This document shows, one piece after another, positions 1 through 7,811 of a stretch of DNA of 33,128 nucleotides (its first letter is position 1; the number at the start of each line of letters is the position of its first letter). A program made the position numbers and the translations under genes. Source of the DNA: JAVVSR01 sp036654095 (GTDB lineage: Bacteria; Bacillota; Clostridia; Christensenellales; CAG-917); NCBI GenBank assembly GCA_036654095.1, contig JAVVSR010000017.1:1-33128 (forward strand), given 5' to 3'. The notes under the pieces were generated by a model. That model was not told the DNA's origin. It did no database searches and saw nothing but the letters and a program-made list of their open reading frames with translations.

Positions 1-4
1 AAAG

Positions 5-35
5 AAAACCTAAGTAGAGGTTCTACTTAGGTTTT
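5..35 (-). terminator. Intrinsic terminator of the tRNA-Ala gene
   Basis: A perfect 14-bp inverted repeat (5-18 with 22-35) closes a 3-base loop. It lies directly downstream of the minus-strand tRNA, and the minus strand continues into a short T-rich end. This is seen in the sequence. The role as the tRNA terminator is inferred from position. Confidence 0.75.
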
Positions 36-38
36 ACT

Positions 39-114
39 TGGTGGAGATGAGGGGAGTCGAACCCCTTACCTCTTGAATGCCATTCAAGCGCTCTACCAGA
101 TGAGCTACACCCCC
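39..114 (-). tRNA. tRNA-Ala (anticodon GGC), CCA encoded
   Basis: On the minus strand the 76 bases fold as a cloverleaf. The 7-bp acceptor stem starts GGGGGTG and carries the G3:U70 wobble pair that identifies alanine tRNAs. The D arm contains AGCTCATCTGGTAGAGC. The anticodon stem CTTGA/TCAAG frames the loop ATGGCAT with anticodon GGC. The T arm contains GGTTCGACTCC. The discriminator is A and the CCA end is encoded. It decodes GCC and GCU. It is the only RNA gene I can support in the window. Confidence 0.97.
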
Positions 115-201
115 AAATTTGCGGATTATAATAAATTTTGTTTAACAATAGAAACAAACATCTTACATAAATATATATTAACGACAACGACATACAACAG
201 T

Positions 202-297
202 GCAAAACGAAAAACAAAACGAAGGGCAAAACGAAAGGAAAGACGAAAGGCAAAACGAAGGGCAAGACGAAGGGCAAAACGAAGGGCAAAACGAAAG
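202..297. repeat. 12-bp tandem repeat, 8 copies
   Basis: Eight consecutive 12-bp units fill exactly 96 bases, consensus GCAAAACGAAGG with A/G changes. Because 12 is a multiple of 3, open frames run through on both strands and give Ala-Lys-Arg-Arg or Phe-Val-Leu-Pro repeats. Those frames run into the tRNA and lack ribosome sites, so I treat this as non-coding. It lies between the tRNA and the shikimate promoter. Confidence 0.9.
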
Positions 298-697
298 TGA
301 TTGTAGAAGTAGTAAACAACGGATAACACCGATATTTTTGTAATATAAACGCGGATATTTTTAATGTTAATAAAAGCATAACAGGGAAATTATCGCTATC
401 AATATTTTTATTACTATGTTACAAAGAATATACTATTTTTGTGACTTTATGTCAATTGTTTTTTGGAGTTTTGGGAAAAAACATTTTGAATTCAACACAT
501 TTAAAAAATTGTATTTTTTATGATATTTTGTAAAGATGTTGTTAGATGTCTAACTAAAAAGCAAGTAGCATATAAAAGTAACATATATAGTTTCCAATGT
601 CGTTGTGGAAAGCGGTAATTTTTAAAAAACAAGAAATATTAAATAAAATATATTTTTAAAGACATAAAAATTATTGTTAATTATGTCAATTCGACAC
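298..697. other. AT-rich intergenic stretch, no gene seen
   Basis: About 400 bases between the 12-bp repeat and the aroB promoter. Composition is strongly AT-rich, no frame has a plausible start and ribosome site, and I see no clear hairpin or riboswitch signature. Confidence 0.6.
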
Positions 698-726
698 TTG
701 TATTATAAGTTAAATACTGCTATAAT
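698..726 (+). promoter_or_regulatory. Promoter of the shikimate operon
   Basis: A -35-like TTGTAT (698-703) and a perfect -10 TATAAT (721-726) are separated by 17 bp. Transcription would start near 733, giving a leader of about 47 bases to the aroB start at 780. No long regulatory leader such as a T-box fits in that space. Confidence 0.65.
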
Positions 727-779
727 AAAACTATATAAGTAAAAATCGACAAGAGGGGGTAGCCTTTGAGGCGTTTGCT

Positions 780-1847
780 ATGAACACTATAAATGTAAAT
801 ACAAGGTTTAATTATGATGTAGTAATTGGAAGCGGTTTAATTAAAAGTGCTGGGTCGATTATTCACGAGAAGCAGAAAAGTGGGCGAGGCTGTGAAAATG
901 TAAAAGTTTTAATTGTGGCCGATGAAGTTGTGGAAAATTATTATAAAACGGTCGTGTCAAGTTTAGCGGATATTGGCTATAAGACGTGTTTGTTGAGTTT
1001 GTCTAGTGGCGAGCGATGTAAATCTTTTGAATATGTGGAAAAAGTATTGGATTATTTAAACAAAAACGATTTTCAGCGCGAGGATATTATTGTATCAGTT
1101 GGTGGCGGAAGTATCGGTGATTTGGTGGGTTTTGTTGCATCGATATACAAGCGAGGAATGAGATTAGTTCATATACCGACAACTTTATTAGCAATGATTG
1201 ACAGTGCGGTAGGTGGCAAAACGGCAATTAATTTTTCGGATTCAAAAAACATTATTGGAAGTTTTTATCAACCGAATTTAGTTATTGAAGATATAGATGT
1301 ATTGTCGACCATTGATGCTAAAAACTTGCATTCTGGAGTAGGGGAGCTTATAAAGTATGGCATATTGAATAAGGCAATTTTTTATAAACTATTTAGCGAA
1401 GTTTCAATGAAAAATATTGAAAATTTAATAGTAGAATGTATAAAATTAAAGGTATCATATGTTGTTCAAGACGAGTACGACTTACACGAAAGGCATTTTA
1501 TAAATTTAGGTCATACAGTCGGCCACGCGATTGAAGTATTGTCAGGTTTTAGCACTCCACACGGAATAGCTGTTGCAAGCGGTATAATGTGCATTGCAAA
1601 ATGTTGCGACAAGGCTTATGGAACGGAAGTATCGGCGCAGATAAAGCGAGTTTTGGACATTCAGAATATATATTCAGATATGCCATATACGGCCGAGTCG
1701 ATTTTAACGGCAATAAAAAAAGATAAGAAATGGTCATATGGTAAAATTTCAGTAGTTTTAATTGACGAAATTGGTAAATGTCGTTTGGCAGATTTTTCGG
1801 AGGACGAACTTTCTGTGTTTATTAGAGGTGGACTAAATGAAGTGTAA
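780..1847 (+). CDS. aroB: 3-dehydroquinate synthase
   Basis: Converts DAHP to 3-dehydroquinate, the second step of the shikimate pathway, using NAD and a divalent metal. The 355 residues are the usual length. Seen in the protein: the NAD-binding VSVGGGSIGDLVGFVAS, then IPTTLLAMIDSAVGGKT, the metal-ligand Glu in GELIKYG, and the two metal-ligand His in NLGHTVGHAIE and STPHGIAVAS. The start at 780 has GAGG eight bases upstream; a stronger purine tract (753-759) lies about 20 bases upstream and is too far to be the main site. It is the first gene of the operon and overlaps aroA by 11 bases, which suggests translational coupling. Confidence 0.96.
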   Translation: MNTINVNTRFNYDVVIGSGLIKSAGSIIHEKQKSGRGCENVKVLIVADEVVENYYKTVVSSLADIGYKTCLLSLSSGERCKSFEYVEKVLDYLNKNDFQREDIIVSVGGGSIGDLVGFVASIYKRGMRLVHIPTTLLAMIDSAVGGKTAINFSDSKNIIGSFYQPNLVIEDIDVLSTIDAKNLHSGVGELIKYGILNKAIFYKLFSEVSMKNIENLIVECIKLKVSYVVQDEYDLHERHFINLGHTVGHAIEVLSGFSTPHGIAVASGIMCIAKCCDKAYGTEVSAQIKRVLDIQNIYSDMPYTAESILTAIKKDKKWSYGKISVVLIDEIGKCRLADFSEDELSVFIRGGLNEV

Positions 1848-3093
1848 AGTTAAAAGAAGCAGTTTTACAGGCGAAATATCCGCTATACCATCAAAATCAT
1901 TTTTACATCGCGCGCTGATAATATCGGCGCTGTGCGACAGCCCAACTGTTATTTCCAATATGGTAAATTGTGATGACGTTAAGGCGACGATGGCTTGTTT
2001 ATCGAAAATCGGAGTTGGTTTTTCAATAATAGACGGAGCGGTAAAGGTTACTCCGATAAGCAGTTTGCCGTTAAATAAAATTAAACTTAATTGCAACGAA
2101 AGCGGAAGCACATTAAGGTTTATGTTGCCGATTTTAGCCGTATTGGGCATTTCGGCGGACGTTGACGGGAAAGGCGAATTGCGAAAAAGGCCAATAGATG
2201 GTATTTTAAAAGTGCTTAGTGAAAACGGCATTGAGTTTAGTTCAAAAAAGCTGCCACTGACTATTGGCGGTCAACTGAATTCGGGTACATATTTGGTTAA
2301 GGATACAGCCTCTACGCAGTACGTGTCGGGGTTATTGATGGCTTTGCCTAAGCTGTCGCATGATAGTGAAATAGTGTGCTGCGAACATAAAAATAAAAAA
2401 GGATATGTAGAAATTACAATAGAAGTACTACGCGCGTTTGGAATAAAAATCATACCTACGGCGACAGGATATATTGTACCAGGTGGCCAAAAATTCATAT
2501 CGCCAAAAACATATCAAGTTGAGGGCGATTGGACGTTAGCGGCAAACTGGCTTACGGCGGCTGCTCTTTCGGGGGAAGTGTTGGTAAGCGGATTGAATTT
2601 GTCAAGCTGCCAAGGGGACAGCGCGATTGTTGATATATTGAAAGAAGCTGGTGTTAAAGTCGATATTATTGATGATAAAGTGCATGTTTGTAAAAGTAAT
2701 TTAAAACCTATTGAATTTGAAGGCGATAGTATTTTAGATATTATCCCAGTGATAGCGATGGCCTTGTCCACAGCAAAAGGCGTATCGATAATTAAAAATG
2801 TTGAACGATTGAAGTGTAAGGAAAGTGACAGGTTAGCGGCTATTATTACTGCTTTAACTGAATTGGGCGTTAAAGCTGAATATAAGGAAAAACAGCTTTA
2901 CATATATGGAAGCGAACTAAAGAAAATTGCTGAAATTGACTTGCCGTCTGACCATCGTATTGCAATGGCTTTGTCGGTTATTGGCCTTTTAATGGATAAA
3001 CTTGTTTTTGATAATGCAGAGTCTGTAAATAAATCGTATCCTAATTTTTATTCAGATTATGAAAAACTGGGAGGTGTATTGATATGTCAATGA
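1837..3093 (+). CDS. aroA: 3-phosphoshikimate 1-carboxyvinyltransferase (EPSP synthase)
   Basis: Transfers the enolpyruvyl group of PEP to shikimate-3-phosphate. The 418 residues match the family. Visible signatures are PSKSFLHRALIIS near the N-terminus (phosphate and substrate binding), NESGSTLRFMLPIL, the substrate loop RKRPIDGILKVL, STQYVSGLLMALP, the catalytic Asp region LDIIPVIAMAL, KCKESDRLAAI with the catalytic Glu, and DHRIAMALS near the end. The usual GNSGT motif reads NESGST here, a conservative variant. It overlaps aroB by 11 bases and the downstream fusion gene by 10 bases, both in other frames, so the three are very likely one transcript with coupled translation. Confidence 0.96.
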   Translation: MKCKVKRSSFTGEISAIPSKSFLHRALIISALCDSPTVISNMVNCDDVKATMACLSKIGVGFSIIDGAVKVTPISSLPLNKIKLNCNESGSTLRFMLPILAVLGISADVDGKGELRKRPIDGILKVLSENGIEFSSKKLPLTIGGQLNSGTYLVKDTASTQYVSGLLMALPKLSHDSEIVCCEHKNKKGYVEITIEVLRAFGIKIIPTATGYIVPGGQKFISPKTYQVEGDWTLAANWLTAAALSGEVLVSGLNLSSCQGDSAIVDILKEAGVKVDIIDDKVHVCKSNLKPIEFEGDSILDIIPVIAMALSTAKGVSIIKNVERLKCKESDRLAAIITALTELGVKAEYKEKQLYIYGSELKKIAEIDLPSDHRIAMALSVIGLLMDKLVFDNAESVNKSYPNFYSDYEKLGGVLICQ

Positions 3094-5684
3094 CTTATGG
3101 CAAAGAGATAAAAATTACTCTATTTGGGTCGTCGCATAGCGCAGAAGTTGGAGTTACTATTTCGGGATTGCCGTCAGGTATTTCAATAGACGTACAGCTT
3201 TTGCAAGAGTTTGTATATAGAAGAAGCGCCCGTGGGAATATCGGGTCAACTCCTCGGCACGAAAATGACTTAATTGAGTTTGTTTCGGGCTTAGAAAAGG
3301 GCGTTACAACGGGATATGAAATTAAGGCTATAATTAAAAATACTGACATAGTTAGTTCGGATTACGACAAATTTGACGAACTACCTAGGCCATCGCACGC
3401 TGATTATGTCGCGCATATAAAGTATGGCAAAGCAATGGAGGGAGGCGGTATTTTTTCGGGTAGAATGACGGCTCCGCTATGTATTGCGGGGGGAATCGCC
3501 TTGCAAGTACTCAAGCAAAAGGGGATTGATATTTTTGCCTATATAAGTGAGCTTGGAAGCGTACAGGCCGAAAGTTATTTAATCAATTTGTCCGAAAGCC
3601 CTAAAATGCCAATATATGATACGCTGCCGTTACTTAACACGGAATATAGGGCTAAAATGATTGCGGAAATCAAAACCGCGCAAGTTGAAGGCGACTCATT
3701 GGGCGGTGTAGTTGAGTGTGTTGGTTTAAACTTTCCGGTTGGAGTAGGCGAGCCTTTTTTCAGAAGTCTTGAAAGCGCCATATCGTCAGCATTATTTTCA
3801 GTGCCAGCAGTAAAAGGCATTGATTTTGGGCGAGGATTTGGATTTGGAAATAGCCGTGGAAGCGAAGTTAATGATGGTTTTGTAATTGTTGATGGAAAAA
3901 TTAAAACTAAAACTAACAACAATGGCGGTATAAATGGTGGGTTATCAAACGGAATGCCGTTGCTTTTGCGAGTTGCAATAAAACCTACATCGTCGATTAC
4001 TATTGAACAGGACACCGTAAATTTAAAAACGAAAGAAAATGCAAAAATTAAAATTGAAGGTCGTCACGATGTTACAATCGTTCCACGCGCAGTCCCGTGT
4101 ATCGAAAGCGCGGTTGCATTGGCTGTTTTAGATTTAATGCGAGAGGGCGGTTTTATTTGCGCCGAAAATAACATTAATTGTATCCGCACAGAAATTGACA
4201 AAGTAGATGATGAATTAGCAGAACTACTAGTTAAACGTCAAAAACTGTCAAGTAAAATTGGAATTTTGAAAAGTGAAAAAGATATAAACATTGTAGATGA
4301 TGTCCGAGAAAATGAAATTATTAAACGCGTGGCGACAAAATCAACTGGCATTGCATTGGATGATGTTAAAAAAATATACAATACTATTTTTGAAATGAGT
4401 CACCAATGCCAAAAAAAGATTGCCGCTAGAGAAAGGTGCGAAAAAGTTTTTTTAATAGGTAAACCTTTGGAACATAGTCAATCGCCTGAAATTCATAAGC
4501 AACTAGGCAAGTATGAATATTTGCTGAAAGAAATTGACGAAGAAGATGTATCAAAGTTTTTAGACGACAGGCAGTTTGATGCGTTGAATGTCACTGTTCC
4601 ATATAAAAATTACGTAGCAAATTTAATGAATGAGCTAGATGATGTCGCTAAACGTATAGGCGCGGTAAATGTTGTTAAGTGCGTTGGTGATAAACTTATT
4701 GGTTATAATACTGATTATTTTGGTTTTAAATATCTGCTTGAAAGTGAAAATGTTTCGGTTGAAAATAAAAAGATAGTTGTTTTGGGTTCCCACGGGACGT
4801 CGGTCACTATTAAATGTGTTACCGAAGATTTAGGAGCGAAAGAAGTTATTTTGGTTCCGCGTGTAGATTTACCAAATATCGCGCAAAATCAAGATATTCT
4901 TGACGCTGATATTTTAGTAAACGCTACCCCTGTCGGCATGTTTCCCAATATCGACGAAAAACCTGTTGACATTAAAATATTTTCCAAACTTGAATTAGTG
5001 ATTGATGTTATTTATAATCCATATCGAACGAGATTGTTGTTAGACGCCCGCGCCAAAAACATAAAGACGATTAATGGACTTAAAATGTTGATAGCGCAAG
5101 CGAAGGCTTCGGCCGAAATATTTATGAAAAGCACAATTCCAAATACTGTTATTGATGATATTTACAAAAAAATGTATAAAGAATCGCGAAACGTTGTACT
5201 TATTGGTATGGGCGGCAGCGGTAAAAGTACTATTGCAGAGGCATTGGGTAACGCTTTGCATTTAAATGTTTTGGATACGGATACTTTAATTGAAAAAAAG
5301 ACGGGCAAAACAATTTTACAGATTTTTGACGAATATATGGAAGAAGGTTTCAGAAAGTATGAAAAAGAGGTTATATTTGAAGTAGCAAAGAGCCATAATA
5401 GTATAGTTGCTACTGGTGGCGGTTCTGTTATCGATGATGAAAATTGTAGGCGACTTAGGCATAATGGAATTTTGGTGTATGTTAAATGCAATCCCGACCA
5501 ATTAGAAATTCAAAATCGTCCGTGTTATCCTACTAAAGAAGCGGCTAAGCGTGTTTTTGCAAAGCGTTCAAAGACATATGAATTGAATGCAGATATTGTT
5601 GTAGAAAATCAAATTTTTAAAAAATCTATGGAAGAAATTATTAAGGAAATTCAAAATGGACTTGCTGATTATAAATGGCGTTAA
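3084..5684 (+). CDS. aroC-aroQ(CM)-aroE-aroK: Four-domain fusion: chorismate synthase, chorismate mutase, shikimate dehydrogenase, shikimate kinase
   Basis: One uninterrupted 866-residue frame holds four enzymes. Residues 1-360 are chorismate synthase: GSSHSAEVG with the catalytic His, RPSHADYVAHIKYG, FSGRMTAPL and GRHDVTIVPRAVP. Residues 366-446 are an AroQ-type chorismate mutase: R368, R385, K396, D405 and E409 have the same spacing as the E. coli active-site residues 11, 28, 39, 48 and 52, and Q441 or Q443 fits Gln88. Residues 455-695 are shikimate dehydrogenase: GKPLEHSQSPEIH, NVTVPYK with K508, GYNTD with D544, NATPVGM, and NGLKMLIAQA. Residues 703-866 are shikimate kinase: Walker A GMGGSGKST (708-716), D733, R757, TGGGSV and NRPCYP. 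Deviations are SHS for SHG in the first domain and GSHGTSV in place of the usual glycine-rich NADP loop in the third. Domain calls are secure; the four activities together are inferred. Confidence 0.93.
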   Translation: MSMTYGKEIKITLFGSSHSAEVGVTISGLPSGISIDVQLLQEFVYRRSARGNIGSTPRHENDLIEFVSGLEKGVTTGYEIKAIIKNTDIVSSDYDKFDELPRPSHADYVAHIKYGKAMEGGGIFSGRMTAPLCIAGGIALQVLKQKGIDIFAYISELGSVQAESYLINLSESPKMPIYDTLPLLNTEYRAKMIAEIKTAQVEGDSLGGVVECVGLNFPVGVGEPFFRSLESAISSALFSVPAVKGIDFGRGFGFGNSRGSEVNDGFVIVDGKIKTKTNNNGGINGGLSNGMPLLLRVAIKPTSSITIEQDTVNLKTKENAKIKIEGRHDVTIVPRAVPCIESAVALAVLDLMREGGFICAENNINCIRTEIDKVDDELAELLVKRQKLSSKIGILKSEKDINIVDDVRENEIIKRVATKSTGIALDDVKKIYNTIFEMSHQCQKKIAARERCEKVFLIGKPLEHSQSPEIHKQLGKYEYLLKEIDEEDVSKFLDDRQFDALNVTVPYKNYVANLMNELDDVAKRIGAVNVVKCVGDKLIGYNTDYFGFKYLLESENVSVENKKIVVLGSHGTSVTIKCVTEDLGAKEVILVPRVDLPNIAQNQDILDADILVNATPVGMFPNIDEKPVDIKIFSKLELVIDVIYNPYRTRLLLDARAKNIKTINGLKMLIAQAKASAEIFMKSTIPNTVIDDIYKKMYKESRNVVLIGMGGSGKSTIAEALGNALHLNVLDTDTLIEKKTGKTILQIFDEYMEEGFRKYEKEVIFEVAKSHNSIVATGGGSVIDDENCRRLRHNGILVYVKCNPDQLEIQNRPCYPTKEAAKRVFAKRSKTYELNADIVVENQIFKKSMEEIIKEIQNGLADYKWR

Positions 5685-6078
5685 TTTAAATATGTTGGGT
5701 ATACGCGAGCCTAGCTTGTATGGAACCAGTTCATATGAGGCTTTGGTTGAGCATATCAAAGCGGTTGCAAAAAGCTACGAGCATCGCGTGGAAATTTATC
5801 AATCTAATTTTGAAGGCGAAATTGTAGAAAAAATACAGTCTGCCTACAAAAAATTTGATGGAATTATCATAAATGCAGGCGCATACGCGCACACTAGTAT
5901 CGCAATTTTGGACGCGTTAAAAGCAGTAAATATACGTACTGTTGAAGTTCATTTAACGGATATTTCCAAGCGCGAGGATTTTCGCCAACATTCATATATT
6001 TCGCTTTATGCAGAGGCCTGTTTTTCGGGCGAGGGCTTTTTAAGTTACAATAAAGCTATCGAGTATTTTGCAAAATGA
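5656..6078 (+). CDS. aroQ: Type II 3-dehydroquinate dehydratase
   Basis: Dehydrates 3-dehydroquinate to 3-dehydroshikimate by the type II (dodecameric) mechanism. The 140 residues are normal for the family. Motifs run in order: NGVNLNMLGIREPSLYG with the catalytic Arg and Tyr, SNFEGEIVEKI, INAGAYAHTSIAILDAL, and VEVHLTDISKREDFRQHSYI with the His/Arg substrate contacts. The usual GPNLN and NPGA motifs read GVNLN and NAGA. The start at 5656 is needed for the first beta strand, so the gene overlaps the fusion gene by 29 bases in another frame. It overlaps the next gene by 4 bases (ATGA). Confidence 0.94.
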   Translation: MDLLIINGVNLNMLGIREPSLYGTSSYEALVEHIKAVAKSYEHRVEIYQSNFEGEIVEKIQSAYKKFDGIIINAGAYAHTSIAILDALKAVNIRTVEVHLTDISKREDFRQHSYISLYAEACFSGEGFLSYNKAIEYFAK

Positions 6079-7649
6079 TAATTATTAAAGATATTAAGCT
6101 ACCAGTCGGGTATAGTCAGGCAGAGTTGAACGACGCCATTTTTGCAAAATTAGGAAATCGGCAAGCAAGCGCAGTTACTGTTATAAAAAAGTCGATTGAC
6201 GCGCGCAAAAAGCCTAATATATATTACATATTGTCTGTTGCGGTTTGTGTGCAAGATGAATTTGAATGTCTGCGTGAAAATATAAATCTTAGCAAATACA
6301 GTCCGCCAATTAGTTTATTAAAAAATTTAAATATTCCAAATAAAAAAACCGATGAAAAGATAATTGTTATTGGCAGTGGGCCAGCAGGTCTTTTTTGCGC
6401 GCTGACATTAGTAGAAGCAGGCTTAAAACCTTTAATTATCGAGCGCGGTTCGGATATTGAAAAGCGCGTGGAAGAGGTGGAAAATTTTAACAATACAGGC
6501 CGATTAAATGTAAATTCAAACATACAGTTTGGCGAGGGTGGAGCTGGCGCATTTTCTGATGGAAAATTAACAACAGGCACTTCAAATCCTCTAAATGCGG
6601 TTGTTATCGGCGAGTTTGTGCATTATGGAGCGCCTTCTGAAATTGCTTGTAATGCAAAACCTCATATAGGTACAGATTATTTAAGAGTACTAATTAAGAA
6701 TATGCGCGCGCGTATAATTGAGGGCGGAGGAGAGTTTTGGTTTGACACTTGTGTAAAAGACTTTAAGTTTTCAAACGAGCGAATATCGGAACTTGTTTTG
6801 AGCGGAAAAAATGAAGGCGTAATTAGTTGCAATCGAGCAGTCCTAGCAATAGGTCATAGCTCGCGCGATACGTTTGAAACGTTGCTTTCGCGAGGCGCTA
6901 TAATTGAACAAAAACCTTTTTCAATAGGTGTCAGAATTGAGCACCTTCAAAAAAATATAAATATTGCGCAGTACGGACAAGCAAATTTATGCTTACCATC
7001 TGCTGATTATAAACTTAGTTGCCACTTGGACAACGGACGTTCTGTTTATACGTTTTGCATGTGTCCAGCAGGAGAGGTCGTTTGCGCCGCCAGCGAGGAA
7101 AATGGCATTGTGACCAACGGAATGAGTTTCTTTGCGCGCAAAGATACCAATGCAAATTCTGCGCTTTTAGTAAATGTTACGCCAAATGATTTTGCGAGCG
7201 ACAATAAATTAGCGGGTATGTATTTTCAGCAAAAATATGAACGACTTGCATATAAAATTTCAAACAGCTATCGCGCTCCATTGCAAAAAGTGGGCGACTT
7301 TTGTCAAAACAAAGTATCTTCATCGTTTGGAAATGTTAAGCCGTCAATTAAAAGCGGCACTGTTTTTGCCGATTTACGCGCTTGCTTGCCTTCATTTGCT
7401 ATCGAAAGTTTAAAAGAAGGCTTAAAAGTGTTTGACCGAAAGTTAAATGGATTTTCTAGCGCCGATAACCTTTTAATTGGCGTTGAAACGCGTTCAAGTT
7501 CCCCTATTAGAATTCTGCGCGATAACTCTTTTCAAAGCAACCTTAAGGGCATTTATCCTTGCGGTGAAGGGTCGGGTTATTCTGGTGGAATTACATCTTC
7601 AGCTGTCGATGGCATTTTGGTTGCCTTGTCAATAATTAATGACTTATAG
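6075..7649 (+). CDS. FAD-dependent oxidoreductase, COG2509 type, function unknown
   Basis: A 524-residue flavoprotein. A small N-terminal domain of about 90 residues precedes the FAD dinucleotide fold IVIGSGPAGLFCALTL (about 97-112), followed by an acidic/basic IIERGSDIEKRVEEV and the family-typical FGEGGAGAFSDGKLTTG. Later segments are AIGHSSRDTFE, SIGVRIEHLQ, and the C-terminal FAD closure PCGEGSGYSGGITSSAVDG. This pattern is that of the uncharacterised FAD-dependent dehydrogenases of COG2509; the substrate is unknown. It starts inside the aroQ stop (ATGA overlap), so it is the last gene of the shikimate transcript. No clear intrinsic terminator follows. Confidence 0.9.
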   Translation: MIIIKDIKLPVGYSQAELNDAIFAKLGNRQASAVTVIKKSIDARKKPNIYYILSVAVCVQDEFECLRENINLSKYSPPISLLKNLNIPNKKTDEKIIVIGSGPAGLFCALTLVEAGLKPLIIERGSDIEKRVEEVENFNNTGRLNVNSNIQFGEGGAGAFSDGKLTTGTSNPLNAVVIGEFVHYGAPSEIACNAKPHIGTDYLRVLIKNMRARIIEGGGEFWFDTCVKDFKFSNERISELVLSGKNEGVISCNRAVLAIGHSSRDTFETLLSRGAIIEQKPFSIGVRIEHLQKNINIAQYGQANLCLPSADYKLSCHLDNGRSVYTFCMCPAGEVVCAASEENGIVTNGMSFFARKDTNANSALLVNVTPNDFASDNKLAGMYFQQKYERLAYKISNSYRAPLQKVGDFCQNKVSSSFGNVKPSIKSGTVFADLRACLPSFAIESLKEGLKVFDRKLNGFSSADNLLIGVETRSSSPIRILRDNSFQSNLKGIYPCGEGSGYSGGITSSAVDGILVALSIINDL

Positions 7650-7727
7650 TTTTTAGCAATATTTTCATTATTTTTAAATTATCAATACAAATTATATTTA
7701 ATGTATAGTTAAACTTTTACATTAATT

Positions 7728-7789
7728 TAAAGTTGTAAAAATTAAACTTTACATTTGACAATTTTTTTTATTTGGTATACACTTATAAT
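7728..7789 (+). promoter_or_regulatory. Promoter and candidate operator of queH-tetR
   Basis: A perfect -35 TTGACA (7755-7760) is followed by an extended -10-like TGGTATACA (hexamer 7776-7781, spacer 15). A second -10-like TATAAT at 7784-7789 has no -35 at the right distance. Just upstream is an inverted repeat TAAAGTT (7728-7734) / AACTTTA (7745-7751), and a related TTAAACTTTTACATT lies at 7709-7723. These could be the binding sites of the TetR protein encoded by this operon; that part is inference. Confidence 0.5.
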
Positions 7790-7811
7790 CAATAGATTAA
7801 AAGGAGTAAAT

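Noticed and set aside
23..379. Open frames on both strands across the 12-bp repeat and the tRNA
   Set aside because: They overlap a clear tRNA gene, consist mostly of repeat-derived peptides and have no ribosome site.
7755..7811. N-terminal extension of QueH from TTG 7755
   Set aside because: The TTG is part of a perfect -35 box, and AAGGAG sits at the right distance from ATG 7812.
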